From an uncultured Lachnospiraceae bacterium (GTDB lineage Bacteria > Bacillota > Clostridia > Lachnospirales > Lachnospiraceae), in assembly GCA_900550475.1 (NCBI GenBank), contig URSA01000023.1, positions 1 to 28,104 of the forward strand: a DNA stretch of 28,104 nucleotides, in the 5' to 3' direction. The position numbers and the translations under genes are program-made. Below are positions 7,258-15,026 of this stretch, one piece after another; the stretch's first letter is position 1, and every line of letters begins with the position of its first letter. A model generated the notes under the pieces. The model had not been told where the DNA came from and did not search any database. It worked only from the letters and a program-made list of their open reading frames with translations.

Positions 7258-8245
7258 AAAATCTGCACTCCCATGTCTTTCCAGTGTCTGAACCTGCACC
7301 TTGTATCCAGTATAACATTTCCTCCGAAAGATAGAGATAGGAAACTTCATCCGCCCCAGTCTGCAAAAGCTCCGACTCACTTTTTCCGTCCCATGAACAG
7401 ATTACGCATCCCTGTGACTCTTTCTTCGCATAATATAGCTTTTCTCCGTCACCGACTGCTTTTTGCGCATACACCTTCAGATCCACATCTTCCTTCGTGT
7501 CAATCTTCCAGACATGGCGTGTTGCAGTCACAACATCAAACACGCTGATCCAGTTTCCCACAATCAACGGATAGGTAGCACCCTCCCCGATATAATATAG
7601 CTGATTGAGGGACATATCATAGCCTAATAAATATCCCTGCCAGAACCACGAAACATCTGTCCCGTTAATGGCATTTCCCATCCAGAAAGTTCCATCGGTC
7701 GTATAAGAAACCATCTCCGGTTCATTGCTTCGCAAGACAACCGGCTCTGTGCCATCAAGCCCTGCACATGAAAATCCTTCCTGCCCGTTGATATATAATT
7801 TATCGTCGACAAGCAGATATTCTCCGCAGGCTTCTTCCCTGACGTTCTCCGTTTCACCCGTTTTCACGGAAATTCTTTTAATACCGATCTCACTCTCGTC
7901 AGAGTAATACAGCCAATCCGCCGCAACCTGCAGCAGGCTTCCCGTGGTCTCGCAAAGCTGCTGCCTGTTCTCGCCTTTGGGGCCTGACATATATATCCCC
8001 GTCCCGTTCAGATCCGAAAAAAAGATGTGTCCTTCTTCATCAAAGGTAAGATATCCCAAATTCAGCATGTTGGAATTGCGAATCGAGTCTTCTCTGTCTG
8101 CCCCGCAATCAAGCTCTGTCCAATCACGGACTGCCATACCGGAAAATGCTTCGGGGGCTTCTTCTTTTTCTGTTTTATGACCACATCCCGCCAAGAGCAG
8201 CAACACGGTCATAAAACAAATGATTCCGCTAACTTTCTTCCTCAT
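7220..8245 (-). CDS. Propeller-like (DUF5050-like) lipoprotein
   Basis: 341-aa lipoprotein, first gene of the transporter cluster. The start at 8245 has GGAGG 6 nt upstream; an earlier in-frame TTG is less likely. The signal peptide MRKKVSGIICFMTVLLLLAG ends in lipobox LLAGC. The body shows repeating units ending in YY or LYW, such as WLYYSDESEIGIKRISVKTG, KLYYAKKESQGCVICSWDGK and MLYWIQGAGSDTGKTW, the pattern of DUF5050/WD40-like surface propellers. It resembles the N-terminal half of the fusion protein encoded next and overlaps it by 38 bp, so the two may be made in a fixed ratio. Possible role: substrate capture or sensing at the cell surface beside the ABC transporter. Confidence 0.78.
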   Translation of the reverse strand: MRKKVSGIICFMTVLLLLAGCGHKTEKEEAPEAFSGMAVRDWTELDCGADREDSIRNSNMLNLGYLTFDEEGHIFFSDLNGTGIYMSGPKGENRQQLCETTGSLLQVAADWLYYSDESEIGIKRISVKTGETENVREEACGEYLLVDDKLYINGQEGFSCAGLDGTEPVVLRSNEPEMVSYTTDGTFWMGNAINGTDVSWFWQGYLLGYDMSLNQLYYIGEGATYPLIVGNWISVFDVVTATRHVWKIDTKEDVDLKVYAQKAVGDGEKLYYAKKESQGCVICSWDGKSESELLQTGADEVSYLYLSEEMLYWIQGAGSDTGKTWECRFYDMQTGESGEIY

Positions 8246-8388
8246 TCCCCTCCTCCACCACATGCGCAACAATTAATACTGGCAAACACCGGTTTCTGCC
8301 GGACAATATGTATGTCTTTCGTATATTCCAAGTAAATTCATTGACTTTTTATTCTTAGCAATATCTTAAACCAGAAATCCCCTCAAAC

Positions 8389-8605
8389 TCAATTGCCCTG
8401 AAACTGCTCCGGAAACTTTTTTTGGCAGCTATAATTCACAATAGGGATAGAAAGAAGGACAATACCCATGGCAAGAATATTCACAATTTCTCCGATTGAA
8501 AACAATCCCAAAACCACTGTCGTCATTTTCGCAGTTGCACAGATAGCAATAACCGAAGCAACTCCTGCTACGATCAAAATCTTTGCAACAAATCTTCAAT
8601 ATCAT
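8389..8605 (-). pseudogene. Small two-segment membrane protein, apparently frameshifted
   Basis: The frame ending at 8389 encodes a convincing small membrane protein with two hydrophobic segments (ILIVAGVASVIAICATAK and VNILAMGIVLLSIPIVNY) and a polar tail. That frame has no ATG and no ribosome binding site; it could begin only at a TTG at 8577. An ATG at 8605, about 17 nt after a near-consensus promoter, reads MILKI in another frame. Removing one T from the ATTTG run near 8588-8592 joins both into MILKIVAKILIVAGV and so on, about 71 aa. Either the gene is broken, the sequence has a single-base error, or a leaderless or frameshifted small protein is made. No function recognised. It lies between blaR1 and the transporter cluster. 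Confidence 0.4.
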
Positions 8606-8628
8606 ATTGACTAACTTTTTGTAGTCTA

Positions 8629-8657
8629 ATTTTAGCAAGAAAAAGATTTTTTGTCAA
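8629..8657 (-). promoter_or_regulatory. Near-consensus sigma-A promoter
   Basis: Minus strand: -35 TTGACA (8652-8657), 17-bp spacer, -10 TAAAAT (8629-8634). It starts only 14 bp after the blaR1 stop region and would drive the small membrane ORF. As no other convincing promoter was found before 8245, it may also drive the transporter cluster. Confidence 0.7.
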
Positions 8658-8670
8658 TATCTGCTACACA

Positions 8671-9984
8671 TTAATGAGGGCAATTTGTATTCATGTGTGT
8701 ATTTACCCATTCCCCAATCTGCAAGGCTCCGCACCGGAAACACCTTTCTGCATCATATTCCAGAGTGATGCATCCGCCGTCTGCCGTCAGCTCATGTTTC
8801 CTGTAAATACCGCTGATCCAGCTATGGGTATGCGTCTCCTCCACACTTACAGTCTCTTCCACAGGGTAAATGTTTCCCTCCTCGTCGGTAAACTGCTCAT
8901 CATATAAAATGACAAAGGTCATATAGGGATTCTTTGCCCCATCCTCAGAGAAGTAACCTTTCACATTTGGAGAGAAATCGAACCCGGCTTGTTCCGACGC
9001 ATCCTCGCTCCACACCACCGTTACCTTCGGATAGGCAAACACTGTCAGAGAATCCAGAAAAATCATCGCACCTGCCAGCAGTCCAACCAATATCTTCCGT
9101 GTTTTCGTACTTTTTTTCGGTTTCATAATCAATCGTATTCTTTCCTCCGCAGCCTTCCCCTGTCTTGTCAGTGTCGTGAATGCAAAAGAAGGCAATCCTG
9201 CCTCCTGCATGTTCTCCAGAAGCATCTTCGCGTAAACAGCGCGCGTTTCTTTTCCTACATCTCTCACCGCTCTCTCGTCACAGCAGATCTCGCTGATCCA
9301 CTCTAGCTTTCTGCGGAGGAGATAGGAAAGGGGATTAAACCAGTGCAGACATACCACAAATGTCGCCAATTGCCTTGTGAGTACATCCAGCCTTTTGATA
9401 TGCATACACTCGTGCCGTATGGTCAATTCCATCTGTTCCGCCGGCATTTGTGCATCCAGAAAAATAACGGGTCTTAGGATACCTGTTGTGAGCGCGGTTC
9501 CTTTGACGTCATACAAAAGAATATGCCGCCTGATCCTGTACTCTCTGCGAACCTTTTCGGACAATGCAAGCACTTCTTCGTCCGTAATTCTCCGCATCTT
9601 CGCAGTCAGCCTTCTCCTTTTTACCATGTATCCCACAATTCTGATACAAAGAATGCCTGCAGCCACAAGTCCCCACACCAGCACAGCGGCTATCTGCGCC
9701 CCGTATGCGCCGTTGATTCTCGTCATCCCGCCCGAAATCTCCTTCATATACACTATGGCACTAATCCCGTCCGCCGGACGCTGGGGTTCAAACGGCAGAC
9801 AGTACGACAAATCCCTGTATGTCGGCTCCAGAAAGACCAGCGGAACCACATAGTAGAATATGGAAAACTTCAGAAGTACATCTATTGTTTTACTTGACAC
9901 GCGCCCTTTTTCCCATCTCCACAGCACCATGGAGGCAGCCAGCATAAGGCTTCCCGCAAGAGACATCGTTATAATATACTGCAT
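8671..9984 (-). CDS. BlaR1-like M56 membrane metalloprotease sensor with a short Cys/His-rich sensor domain
   Basis: 437-aa polytopic membrane protein of the BlaR1/MecR1 M56 family. Four membrane segments are visible (about 1-20, 38-52, 98-121 and 297-317). The zinc protease motif HECMH is at 191-195, with the downstream Glu and Asp in SEICCDERAV (231-240). On signalling, such proteases trigger inactivation of a BlaI repressor. After the last membrane segment true BlaR1 has a penicillin-binding domain of about 260 aa. Here there are only about 120 residues, with clustered candidate metal ligands (His385, His387, Cys405, Cys415, Cys418, His430, Cys435, His437) and no SxxK/KTG motifs. Beta-lactam sensing is therefore unlikely. 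It begins 23 bp after blaI, with GAGGGG close to the start. No beta-lactamase gene is in the window. Confidence 0.88.
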   Translation of the reverse strand: MQYIITMSLAGSLMLAASMVLWRWEKGRVSSKTIDVLLKFSIFYYVVPLVFLEPTYRDLSYCLPFEPQRPADGISAIVYMKEISGGMTRINGAYGAQIAAVLVWGLVAAGILCIRIVGYMVKRRRLTAKMRRITDEEVLALSEKVRREYRIRRHILLYDVKGTALTTGILRPVIFLDAQMPAEQMELTIRHECMHIKRLDVLTRQLATFVVCLHWFNPLSYLLRRKLEWISEICCDERAVRDVGKETRAVYAKMLLENMQEAGLPSFAFTTLTRQGKAAEERIRLIMKPKKSTKTRKILVGLLAGAMIFLDSLTVFAYPKVTVVWSEDASEQAGFDFSPNVKGYFSEDGAKNPYMTFVILYDEQFTDEEGNIYPVEETVSVEETHTHSWISGIYRKHELTADGGCITLEYDAERCFRCGALQIGEWVNTHMNTNCPH

Positions 9985-10007
9985 AATCCCCTCTTTTCTT
10001 CCGACAA

Positions 10008-10379
10008 CTATTCCTGTGTCATTTCATCTATCAGCGCATCCAGCTTTTTCTTTTCCTCAGCCGTAATACTGTTTCTCCCGCTCAACGCCATACAAAACGA
10101 GCTAAGACTACCATCGTACAATTTCTCCAGAAGCTCCTCCCCCTGAAGCTTTTTGAAATCGGTTCGGGTGCCCGCCGCCGAGACAATCGATCTGGTTCTG
10201 GTAACAAGCCCCATCTCCTCCAGACGTGACAAGAATGTATTCAATGTCTGTCTTTTCCAATCCTTTCCTCTTTCGTTGAACAATTCCAATAATTGTCTGG
10301 TTTTGATGGAGTCCCCCTTTTCCCACAAAACCTCCATGATTTCCTGCTCCGTATCGGACAGACTGTACTTCAGATTCAT
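10008..10379 (-). CDS. BlaI/MecI-family transcriptional repressor
   Basis: 123-aa winged-helix DNA-binding protein of the BlaI/MecI family, usual length. It starts LSDTEQEIMEVLWEKGDSIK and continues with the recognition-helix region WKRQTLNTFLSRLEEMGLV (about 41-60). The C-terminal half (EELLEKLYDGSLSSFCMALS onward) is the dimerisation and protease-cleavage part. It is co-transcribed with the M56 protease gene 23 bp downstream, from a strong promoter at 10428-10456, and is presumably autorepressed as in other bla/mec-type systems. The regulated targets are not evident; the small membrane ORF downstream of the protease gene is one candidate. Confidence 0.9.
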   Translation of the reverse strand: MNLKYSLSDTEQEIMEVLWEKGDSIKTRQLLELFNERGKDWKRQTLNTFLSRLEEMGLVTRTRSIVSAAGTRTDFKKLQGEELLEKLYDGSLSSFCMALSGRNSITAEEKKKLDALIDEMTQE

Positions 10380-10427
10380 ACTTGTTTTCTTCCTTCATTC
10401 TATTATAATCGCCCCTAGTCTGTTTTT

Positions 10428-10456
10428 ATTGTAAGACGCAATTATAGTCATGTCAA
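10428..10456 (-). promoter_or_regulatory. Promoter of the blaI-blaR1 pair
   Basis: Minus strand -35 TTGACA (10451-10456), 17-bp spacer, -10 TACAAT (10428-10433), about 50 nt before the BlaI start. The -10 contains TACA, the usual BlaI half-site, but I see no complete TACA-TGTA palindrome. An imperfect inverted pair (CTATAATTGCG and CGATTATAATAG) flanks the start region and could be the operator. Confidence 0.7.
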
Positions 10457-10481
10457 TCTAAAAAGAATCCTCTATGACATG

Positions 10482-10513
10482 AAAAAGAGCTGTCGTACCG
10501 CGTACAACAGCCC
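10482..10513 (-). terminator. Rho-independent terminator of the LysM gene
   Basis: Minus strand GGGCTGTTGTAC pairs with GTACGACAGCTC (12 bp, two G-T wobbles) around a 3-nt GCG loop, followed directly by TTTTT. It lies 15 bp after the LysM gene stop, just upstream of the blaI promoter. Confidence 0.85.
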
Positions 10514-10527
10514 TTCTCTTCTTATTT

Positions 10528-11241
10528 TTACGGACGGTAAAACTGCTCCATAAGTCCTCTGGTCAGATAATTTGCCAGCTCCAGAATCTCATTCTCCACT
10601 TCGTCAAACAGACGGACGCTCTCGTCATATTCCTTGTTCAGGTAAGCCTCGATCTGCAGCTTCAGCATATCCAGATGCCGGTTCAGCATGCTTGCAAGCT
10701 CGTCGTAGACATATTCCGAGTTGGCATTTGCCAGCATGCGGGCAATCTCCTCCGCGTTCTGGCGCCAGCGGCGCTCCAGCTGTTCTGCGCGCTGGGTATC
10801 GCCCTCCTGCATAGCCGCCATGATCTCGCCTGCCAGCGCGGTGTGCTCCGAGAGCTGCTGGGTCAGCTGGTTTACCATGCTCTGGGGATAAAACTTTGCA
10901 AACACCTCGCCGATATCCTGCGGCGTCTGCATCAGCCTCGCCTGTACTGCCGCCTGATCCGCCAGCTTGTTGAACAGGCTGCTCTCAAACAGCAGCGTCC
11001 AGAACACATGCTGCGACCAGCTCTCCCTCATGTCGTTGTTCAATGCCAGCTCATCAATCTGTATATTCTGGTTGGTTTTTCCCGTGCAGATATTCAGGCG
11101 GGTTCCCACCTGCAAATTGTAAGGATTGACACCCGGATTGCGCATGATAATGTCGGGAACCGTCGTCTGATAGCGCTGTGCCAGCCGATAGAAGGTATCT
11201 CCCTGCTGCACCACATGAATGATCGTTTTGCAAAAAGCCAT
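10528..11241 (-). CDS. LysM-domain protein with a Firmicutes helical domain
   Basis: 237-aa protein. The ATG at 11241 is preferred because GGGAG lies upstream and the LysM domain begins almost at once (IIHVVQQGDTFYRLAQRYQ to VGTRLNI, about 8-53). LysM binds peptidoglycan or chitin-type glycans; no signal peptide is visible. The rest is a helical domain beginning WSQHVFWTLLFESSLF with LERRWRQNAEEIARML and EVENEILELANYLTRGLMEQ. It matches the pattern of a common uncharacterised Firmicutes family of about 150 aa (W-x-E/Q-H-x-F-W-T at the start, then R-W-x-x-N-A-x-E-I-A). Function unknown; a cell-wall or spore-coat role is a guess. It follows galT by about 90 bp and may have its own promoter. Confidence 0.82.
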   Translation of the reverse strand: MAFCKTIIHVVQQGDTFYRLAQRYQTTVPDIIMRNPGVNPYNLQVGTRLNICTGKTNQNIQIDELALNNDMRESWSQHVFWTLLFESSLFNKLADQAAVQARLMQTPQDIGEVFAKFYPQSMVNQLTQQLSEHTALAGEIMAAMQEGDTQRAEQLERRWRQNAEEIARMLANANSEYVYDELASMLNRHLDMLKLQIEAYLNKEYDESVRLFDEVENEILELANYLTRGLMEQFYRP

Positions 11242-11272
11242 ATTTTGGATTTCTCCCATCTCATATTGCTTT

Positions 11273-11278
11273 ATTATA
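11273..11278 (-). promoter_or_regulatory. Possible -10 element for the LysM gene
   Basis: TATAAT on the minus strand 32 nt before the start codon. No good -35 is found at 16-18 bp, so the promoter is weak or activator dependent, or this is chance. Confidence 0.3.
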
Positions 11279-11333
11279 TGGCACGATCCGTTTTTTGGTG
11301 CGCATTCACCGCTCATCCGTAACGCTCTTCAAA

Positions 11334-12836
11334 TTATGACAATGTTGTCAGGAAACGAGTGAATGCCTCTCTTCCCTCCGGGGTGCATTTATATACGCCC
11401 GCGTCCTCCAGCACCTGCATGAACACCTTACCGATTTCATCCTCGATAATCCTGTCGATGTTGGTCTCATTGATGGACGCATAGCGGGGCACAAATTCCT
11501 CCACCCAGTCCGCATGCTTTGCCAGCGTTTCGTCTGCGCGCAGGTCTGCGCCGGACAGCATTGCCTCCTTGAGCTCTGCCATCTCGCCTTTCAGGCGGGC
11601 GGGCAGAACCGCCAGACCCATAACCTCGATCAGACCGATGTTCTCCTTTTTGATATGGTGCAGCTTTGCGTGGGGATGATAAACGCCGAGCGGATGCTCC
11701 TCGGTGGTAATGTTGTTTCGCAGCACCAGATCCAGCTCGTAGTGCTCTCCCCGCTTTCTGGCAATGGGCGTGATGGTGTTGTGAGGTTCTCCGTCCGTCT
11801 CCGCATAGATGAACGCCGCCTCATCCGTATAGCCCCGCCATGCATTCAGGATTCTGTCCGCAAGTGCGATGATCCTGTCCGTATTCTCTCCGCTCAGACG
11901 GATCACGGACATGGGCCATTTTACGATACCCGCCTCCACATCCGGAAAATCCTTCACCTCAAAATGACTTTCAAGCGGCGCCTTCGCCATGGCAAACTCA
12001 TAGTGTCCGCCCTGAAAATGGTCGTGGCTCAGAATGGAGCCGCCCACAATGGGCAGATCGGCGTTGGAGCCCACAAAGTAATGAGGAAACTGTTTTACAA
12101 AGTCAAACAGCTTGCAGAAGGTCGCATGCTCGATCTTCATGGGAATATGTTCACTGTTGAACACGATGCAGTGCTCATTGTAATAGACATAGGGGGAATA
12201 CTGAAAGCCCCAGCTGCTTCCGTTGATGGTCACGGGTATGATGCGGTGATTCTGTCTCGCCGGATGGTTCACGCGCCCCGCATAGCCCTCGTTCTCCCGG
12301 CACAAAAGACATTTGGGATAACCGGACTGCTTTGCGTTCTTTGCCGCGGCAATCGCCTTGGGATCCTTCTCCGGCTTGGACAGATTGATGGTGATGTCAA
12401 GCTTTCCGTACGGAGTGTCCGTCACCCATTTTACATCCTTTGCAATACGGTATCTGCGGATATAGTCGGAATCCTGACTCAGCTTATAATAGTAGTCGGT
12501 CGCTGCCTCGGGGGACTTCTCCTTGTAGAGCTCCCGGAAACGGCGGATCACCTCGCCGGGGCGGGGCATCAGAAGTCCCATGATCTTCGTGTCAAACAGA
12601 TCGCGGTACACCACGCTGTCGCCCGCAAGCATGCCCTCTGCTGCGGCATAATCCAGCATGTTTTTCAACACCGGCTCCAGCGCAACCCCTGCTGCCGCAG
12701 GCTCCCCATCCTCTCCCGGATCGTCCAGACCGAACAGCTCCAGCAGACGGTTTGTTGTATAAATTTCATCCTCCGGTGCAACCAGTCCCGTATCCAGACC
12801 GTAGCGCACCAGCTTTTTAATTTCTTCCTGTATCAT
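11334..12836 (-). CDS. galT: UDP-glucose--hexose-1-phosphate uridylyltransferase, class II
   Basis: 500-aa cytoplasmic Leloir-pathway enzyme exchanging UMP between UDP-glucose and galactose-1-phosphate. The length (about 500, against 350 for the class I enzyme), CLLCRENEGYAGRVNHPARQ (residues 176-195) and the catalytic SHDHFQGG motif (His271, His273) identify the Firmicutes GalT class II. The start at 12836 has GGAGAGA 4-6 nt upstream; another in-frame ATG lies 12 nt earlier (12848). It follows galK by 26 bp and is clearly co-transcribed with it. The leader carries a near copy of the 20-nt element found before two other genes of this window. No galE is present here. Confidence 0.96.
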   Translation of the reverse strand: MIQEEIKKLVRYGLDTGLVAPEDEIYTTNRLLELFGLDDPGEDGEPAAAGVALEPVLKNMLDYAAAEGMLAGDSVVYRDLFDTKIMGLLMPRPGEVIRRFRELYKEKSPEAATDYYYKLSQDSDYIRRYRIAKDVKWVTDTPYGKLDITINLSKPEKDPKAIAAAKNAKQSGYPKCLLCRENEGYAGRVNHPARQNHRIIPVTINGSSWGFQYSPYVYYNEHCIVFNSEHIPMKIEHATFCKLFDFVKQFPHYFVGSNADLPIVGGSILSHDHFQGGHYEFAMAKAPLESHFEVKDFPDVEAGIVKWPMSVIRLSGENTDRIIALADRILNAWRGYTDEAAFIYAETDGEPHNTITPIARKRGEHYELDLVLRNNITTEEHPLGVYHPHAKLHHIKKENIGLIEVMGLAVLPARLKGEMAELKEAMLSGADLRADETLAKHADWVEEFVPRYASINETNIDRIIEDEIGKVFMQVLEDAGVYKCTPEGREAFTRFLTTLS

Positions 12837-12841
12837 TTCTC

Positions 12842-12859
12842 TCTCCATTCCGCGGACGC
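12842..12859 (-). repeat. Near copy of the shared leader element before galT
   Basis: Minus strand GCGTCCGCGGAATGGAGA matches the leader at 21817-21836 and 25849-25868 in 17 of 18 positions. It carries the Shine-Dalgarno sequence and an in-frame ATG 12 nt before the favoured start. Confidence 0.6.
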
Positions 12860-12862
12860 TCT

Positions 12863-14032
12863 TTACAGGCAGCAGGGACCGCCGCCAACTTCCACTACAT
12901 AGAAATCTGCCGCATAGCCGATCTTTTTCAGGTAAGCGCTGCCCACCTTTTCCTTGAACGCCTCTATGGCAGCATCCTTCACAATGCTCACCGTGCAGCC
13001 GCCAAAGCCCGCGCCCGTCATACGGGAGCCGATGACGCCGTCAATCTTTCTCGCCTCGTCCACCAAGGTATCCAGCTCAATGCCGGTCACTTCATAGTCA
13101 TCTCTTAAGGAATCGTGGGACTGGTTCATCAGCTCCCCGAACAGCGCAATGTTGTTCTCCTTGAGCGCCTGCACCGCCTTCACCGTACGCTGGTTCTCAT
13201 AGACCGCATGTCTTGCGCGCCTGATCCGCACATCACTTCCGATTGCGTTCTTCACCGCTTCAAACTGCTCCTCGTTCAGGTCGCCCAGCGTCTTGATGTC
13301 CACTACCTTCTGCAGCTCCGCCAGCGCTTCCTCGCACTCGCTTCTGCGCTCGTTGTACTTGGAATCTCCCAGCCCTCTCTTCTTGTTGGAGCAGGCAATG
13401 ACGATCTTTGCCTCCTTGAGCTGTACCGGCGCATACTTGTAGGACAGATCCGCCGTGTCGAGGAAGATTGCGCACCCTGCCTTGCCCATGGCAATGGCAA
13501 ACTGATCCATGATGCCGCAGTTTACGCCGTTGAATTTGTTCTCGGAGAACTGGCCGGTCAGCGCCAGATCCTGATTGCTCACCTCAAAGCCGAACAGATC
13601 CCGCAGGATAAAGCCAGTCAGTACCTCCACGGAAGCGGAGGAGGAAAGCCCTGAGCCGTTGGGAATGTTGCCGCAGAGCAAAATGTCCATGCCGTTCGGA
13701 ACCTCCATGCCCTTCTCACCGAACGCCCACATGACACCCTTGGGATAATTCGTCCAGTCCGCCTCCTTATAAGGCTTGAGATCGTCCAGTGAGGACTCGA
13801 TCACGCCCAGATTTTCAAAATTCATGGAGTAGAATCTGAGCCTGCGGTCAGCTCTCTTTCTTGCAACCCCATAGGTGCCGATGGTCAGTGCGCAGGGAAA
13901 TACATGCCCGCCATTGTAATCGGTGTGCTCCCCAATCAGATTGACACGCCCCGGCGCGAAGTAAACCTTTGCATCCGCAGCATCCCCAAACACTTCCGCA
14001 AACTTGTTCAATACCGTATCCTTCATTTCCAT
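12863..14032 (-). CDS. galK: Galactokinase
   Basis: 389-aa cytoplasmic GHMP kinase that phosphorylates galactose with ATP, first step of the Leloir pathway. Signatures: the galactokinase motif GRVNLIGEHTDYNGGHVFP (about 28-46), the ATP-binding PNGSGLSSSASVEV (about 122-135) and the C-terminal GAGFGGCTVSIV. Of the three clustered ATGs the one at 14032 is best placed after GAGAGG (7-nt gap); 14038 is the other option. Length is normal for the family. It is followed by galT and preceded by a terminator/palindrome that overlaps its promoter and by an AraC-family regulator gene, the likely local regulator. Confidence 0.96.
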   Translation of the reverse strand: MEMKDTVLNKFAEVFGDAADAKVYFAPGRVNLIGEHTDYNGGHVFPCALTIGTYGVARKRADRRLRFYSMNFENLGVIESSLDDLKPYKEADWTNYPKGVMWAFGEKGMEVPNGMDILLCGNIPNGSGLSSSASVEVLTGFILRDLFGFEVSNQDLALTGQFSENKFNGVNCGIMDQFAIAMGKAGCAIFLDTADLSYKYAPVQLKEAKIVIACSNKKRGLGDSKYNERRSECEEALAELQKVVDIKTLGDLNEEQFEAVKNAIGSDVRIRRARHAVYENQRTVKAVQALKENNIALFGELMNQSHDSLRDDYEVTGIELDTLVDEARKIDGVIGSRMTGAGFGGCTVSIVKDAAIEAFKEKVGSAYLKKIGYAADFYVVEVGGGPCCL

Positions 14033-14077
14033 ACCCATACCTCTCTTGATTCTTCTTTTTTGTTGCCCTCTATTTTC

Positions 14078-14105
14078 ATTATATAAAAAAACAAATCGAT
14101 TTCTA
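14078..14105 (-). promoter_or_regulatory. Candidate galK promoter embedded in a palindrome
   Basis: Minus strand -10 TATAAT (14078-14083) with a 16-bp spacer and -35 TAGAAA (14100-14105, 4 of 6). The -35 lies in the loop, and the spacer in the arm, of the 15-bp palindrome ending the araC gene. The palindrome contains ATCGAT twice, 12 bp apart, a plausible operator. Confidence 0.45.
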
Positions 14106-14121
14106 TATCGATTTGTTTTTT
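14086..14121 (-). terminator. Terminator hairpin containing the araC stop codon
   Basis: Perfect 15-bp stem, AAAAAACAAATCGAT and ATCGATTTGTTTTTT, with a 6-nt loop. The T-rich arm supplies the U tract on the minus strand. The stop codon TAG of the AraC gene lies in the loop (14103-14105) and the left arm encodes its last residues. Confidence 0.75.
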
Positions 14122-15020
14122 GTACCTGTCAAAATGTTATATTTCAGCAATTCTTCTATCTCTCTCAGCTGCCCCTTGTCCTGCCTGCTGCCTTCCTCCC
14201 TTGCCTGCTTGCGGAAAGCCGAGGGGGACATCCCCTTCATGCCCCGGAACGCCTTGGTAAAATTCAGGGCGTCCGCATAGCCGCAGGAGAGCGCAATGCT
14301 CTCTATGGAATAGCTTGTGGACTCCAGAAGCTCCCTCGCCTTCGTGATGCGGAACGCCGTGAGAAACTGCTGGGGAGACATCCCCAGATAGTTCTGGAAC
14401 AGGGTATACAGATAACTGCGGTTGATGCAGACATATTCCGCCACATCCGTCACCTTTATGGGGTCGCAGTAGTTGGTCTGGATGAACGCCACTGCCTTGC
14501 GCACATAGGCGTTCCCCCTGTCCGTCTCGTTCTGCTCCACCACATCCGAATCCGCCGCGATCAGGGACAGAAAGATGGACAAAAGCCCGTTCCGCCGCAG
14601 ATCGTTCGCCATGCCGAATGTATTGTGCTCCATCATGTCGCGCACGGTGTCATAAAGCTCCTCCGACCGCCCGCTCTTAAAAATAGGGTGCCTGCCGGAA
14701 AGCCCCATGGCACGCAGACAGCCCTCCGCCTCGCTGCCGTCAAAGCCCACCCACACATAAGTCCACGGATCCTGACCGTCCGCCTGATAAAAGGCAAGCT
14801 CCTCCGGCTCGATCAGGAAGCCGTAACCTGCCTCCAGATGGTATTCCTTGTCCCGGGAGCGGAAAATCCCCCTGCCACTCAACACAAAATGGATCAGATA
14901 ATGGGGTTTTACGGCAGGGCCGAAGCTGTGCAGGGGCTGCGTCTGGGAACAGCCGCAGCAGTTCACGTAGAGACTGCCTCTCTTCTCGTTGTTGAAATCC
15001 AGTTTATATGCTTTTTCCAT
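14103..15020 (-). CDS. AraC-family transcriptional regulator
   Basis: 305-aa regulator. The N-terminal cupin-like sensing domain (about 15-150: KPHYLIHFVLSGRGIFRSRD, YGFLIEPEELAFYQADG, WTYVWVGFDG) is typical of AraC proteins that bind sugars. Two helix-turn-helix motifs follow at about 200-290 (VTDVAEYVCINRSYLYTLFQ; ESIALSCGYADALNFTKAFR, ending GMSPSAFRKQ). The start at 15020 is 6 bp after the aldo/keto reductase stop with only a weak AAGAG ribosome site, suggesting translational coupling. The last codons lie inside the terminator hairpin. It is immediately upstream of galK-galT, so control of galactose or alpha/beta-galactoside use is the likely role (inference from context). Confidence 0.92.
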   Translation of the reverse strand: MEKAYKLDFNNEKRGSLYVNCCGCSQTQPLHSFGPAVKPHYLIHFVLSGRGIFRSRDKEYHLEAGYGFLIEPEELAFYQADGQDPWTYVWVGFDGSEAEGCLRAMGLSGRHPIFKSGRSEELYDTVRDMMEHNTFGMANDLRRNGLLSIFLSLIAADSDVVEQNETDRGNAYVRKAVAFIQTNYCDPIKVTDVAEYVCINRSYLYTLFQNYLGMSPQQFLTAFRITKARELLESTSYSIESIALSCGYADALNFTKAFRGMKGMSPSAFRKQAREEGSRQDKGQLREIEELLKYNILTGTKNKSI

Positions 15021-15026
15021 AGGCTC

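Noticed and set aside
11514..12902. 462-codon plus-strand frame opposite galT
   Set aside because: Antisense shadow of a certain gene, with no start signal or recognisable domain.
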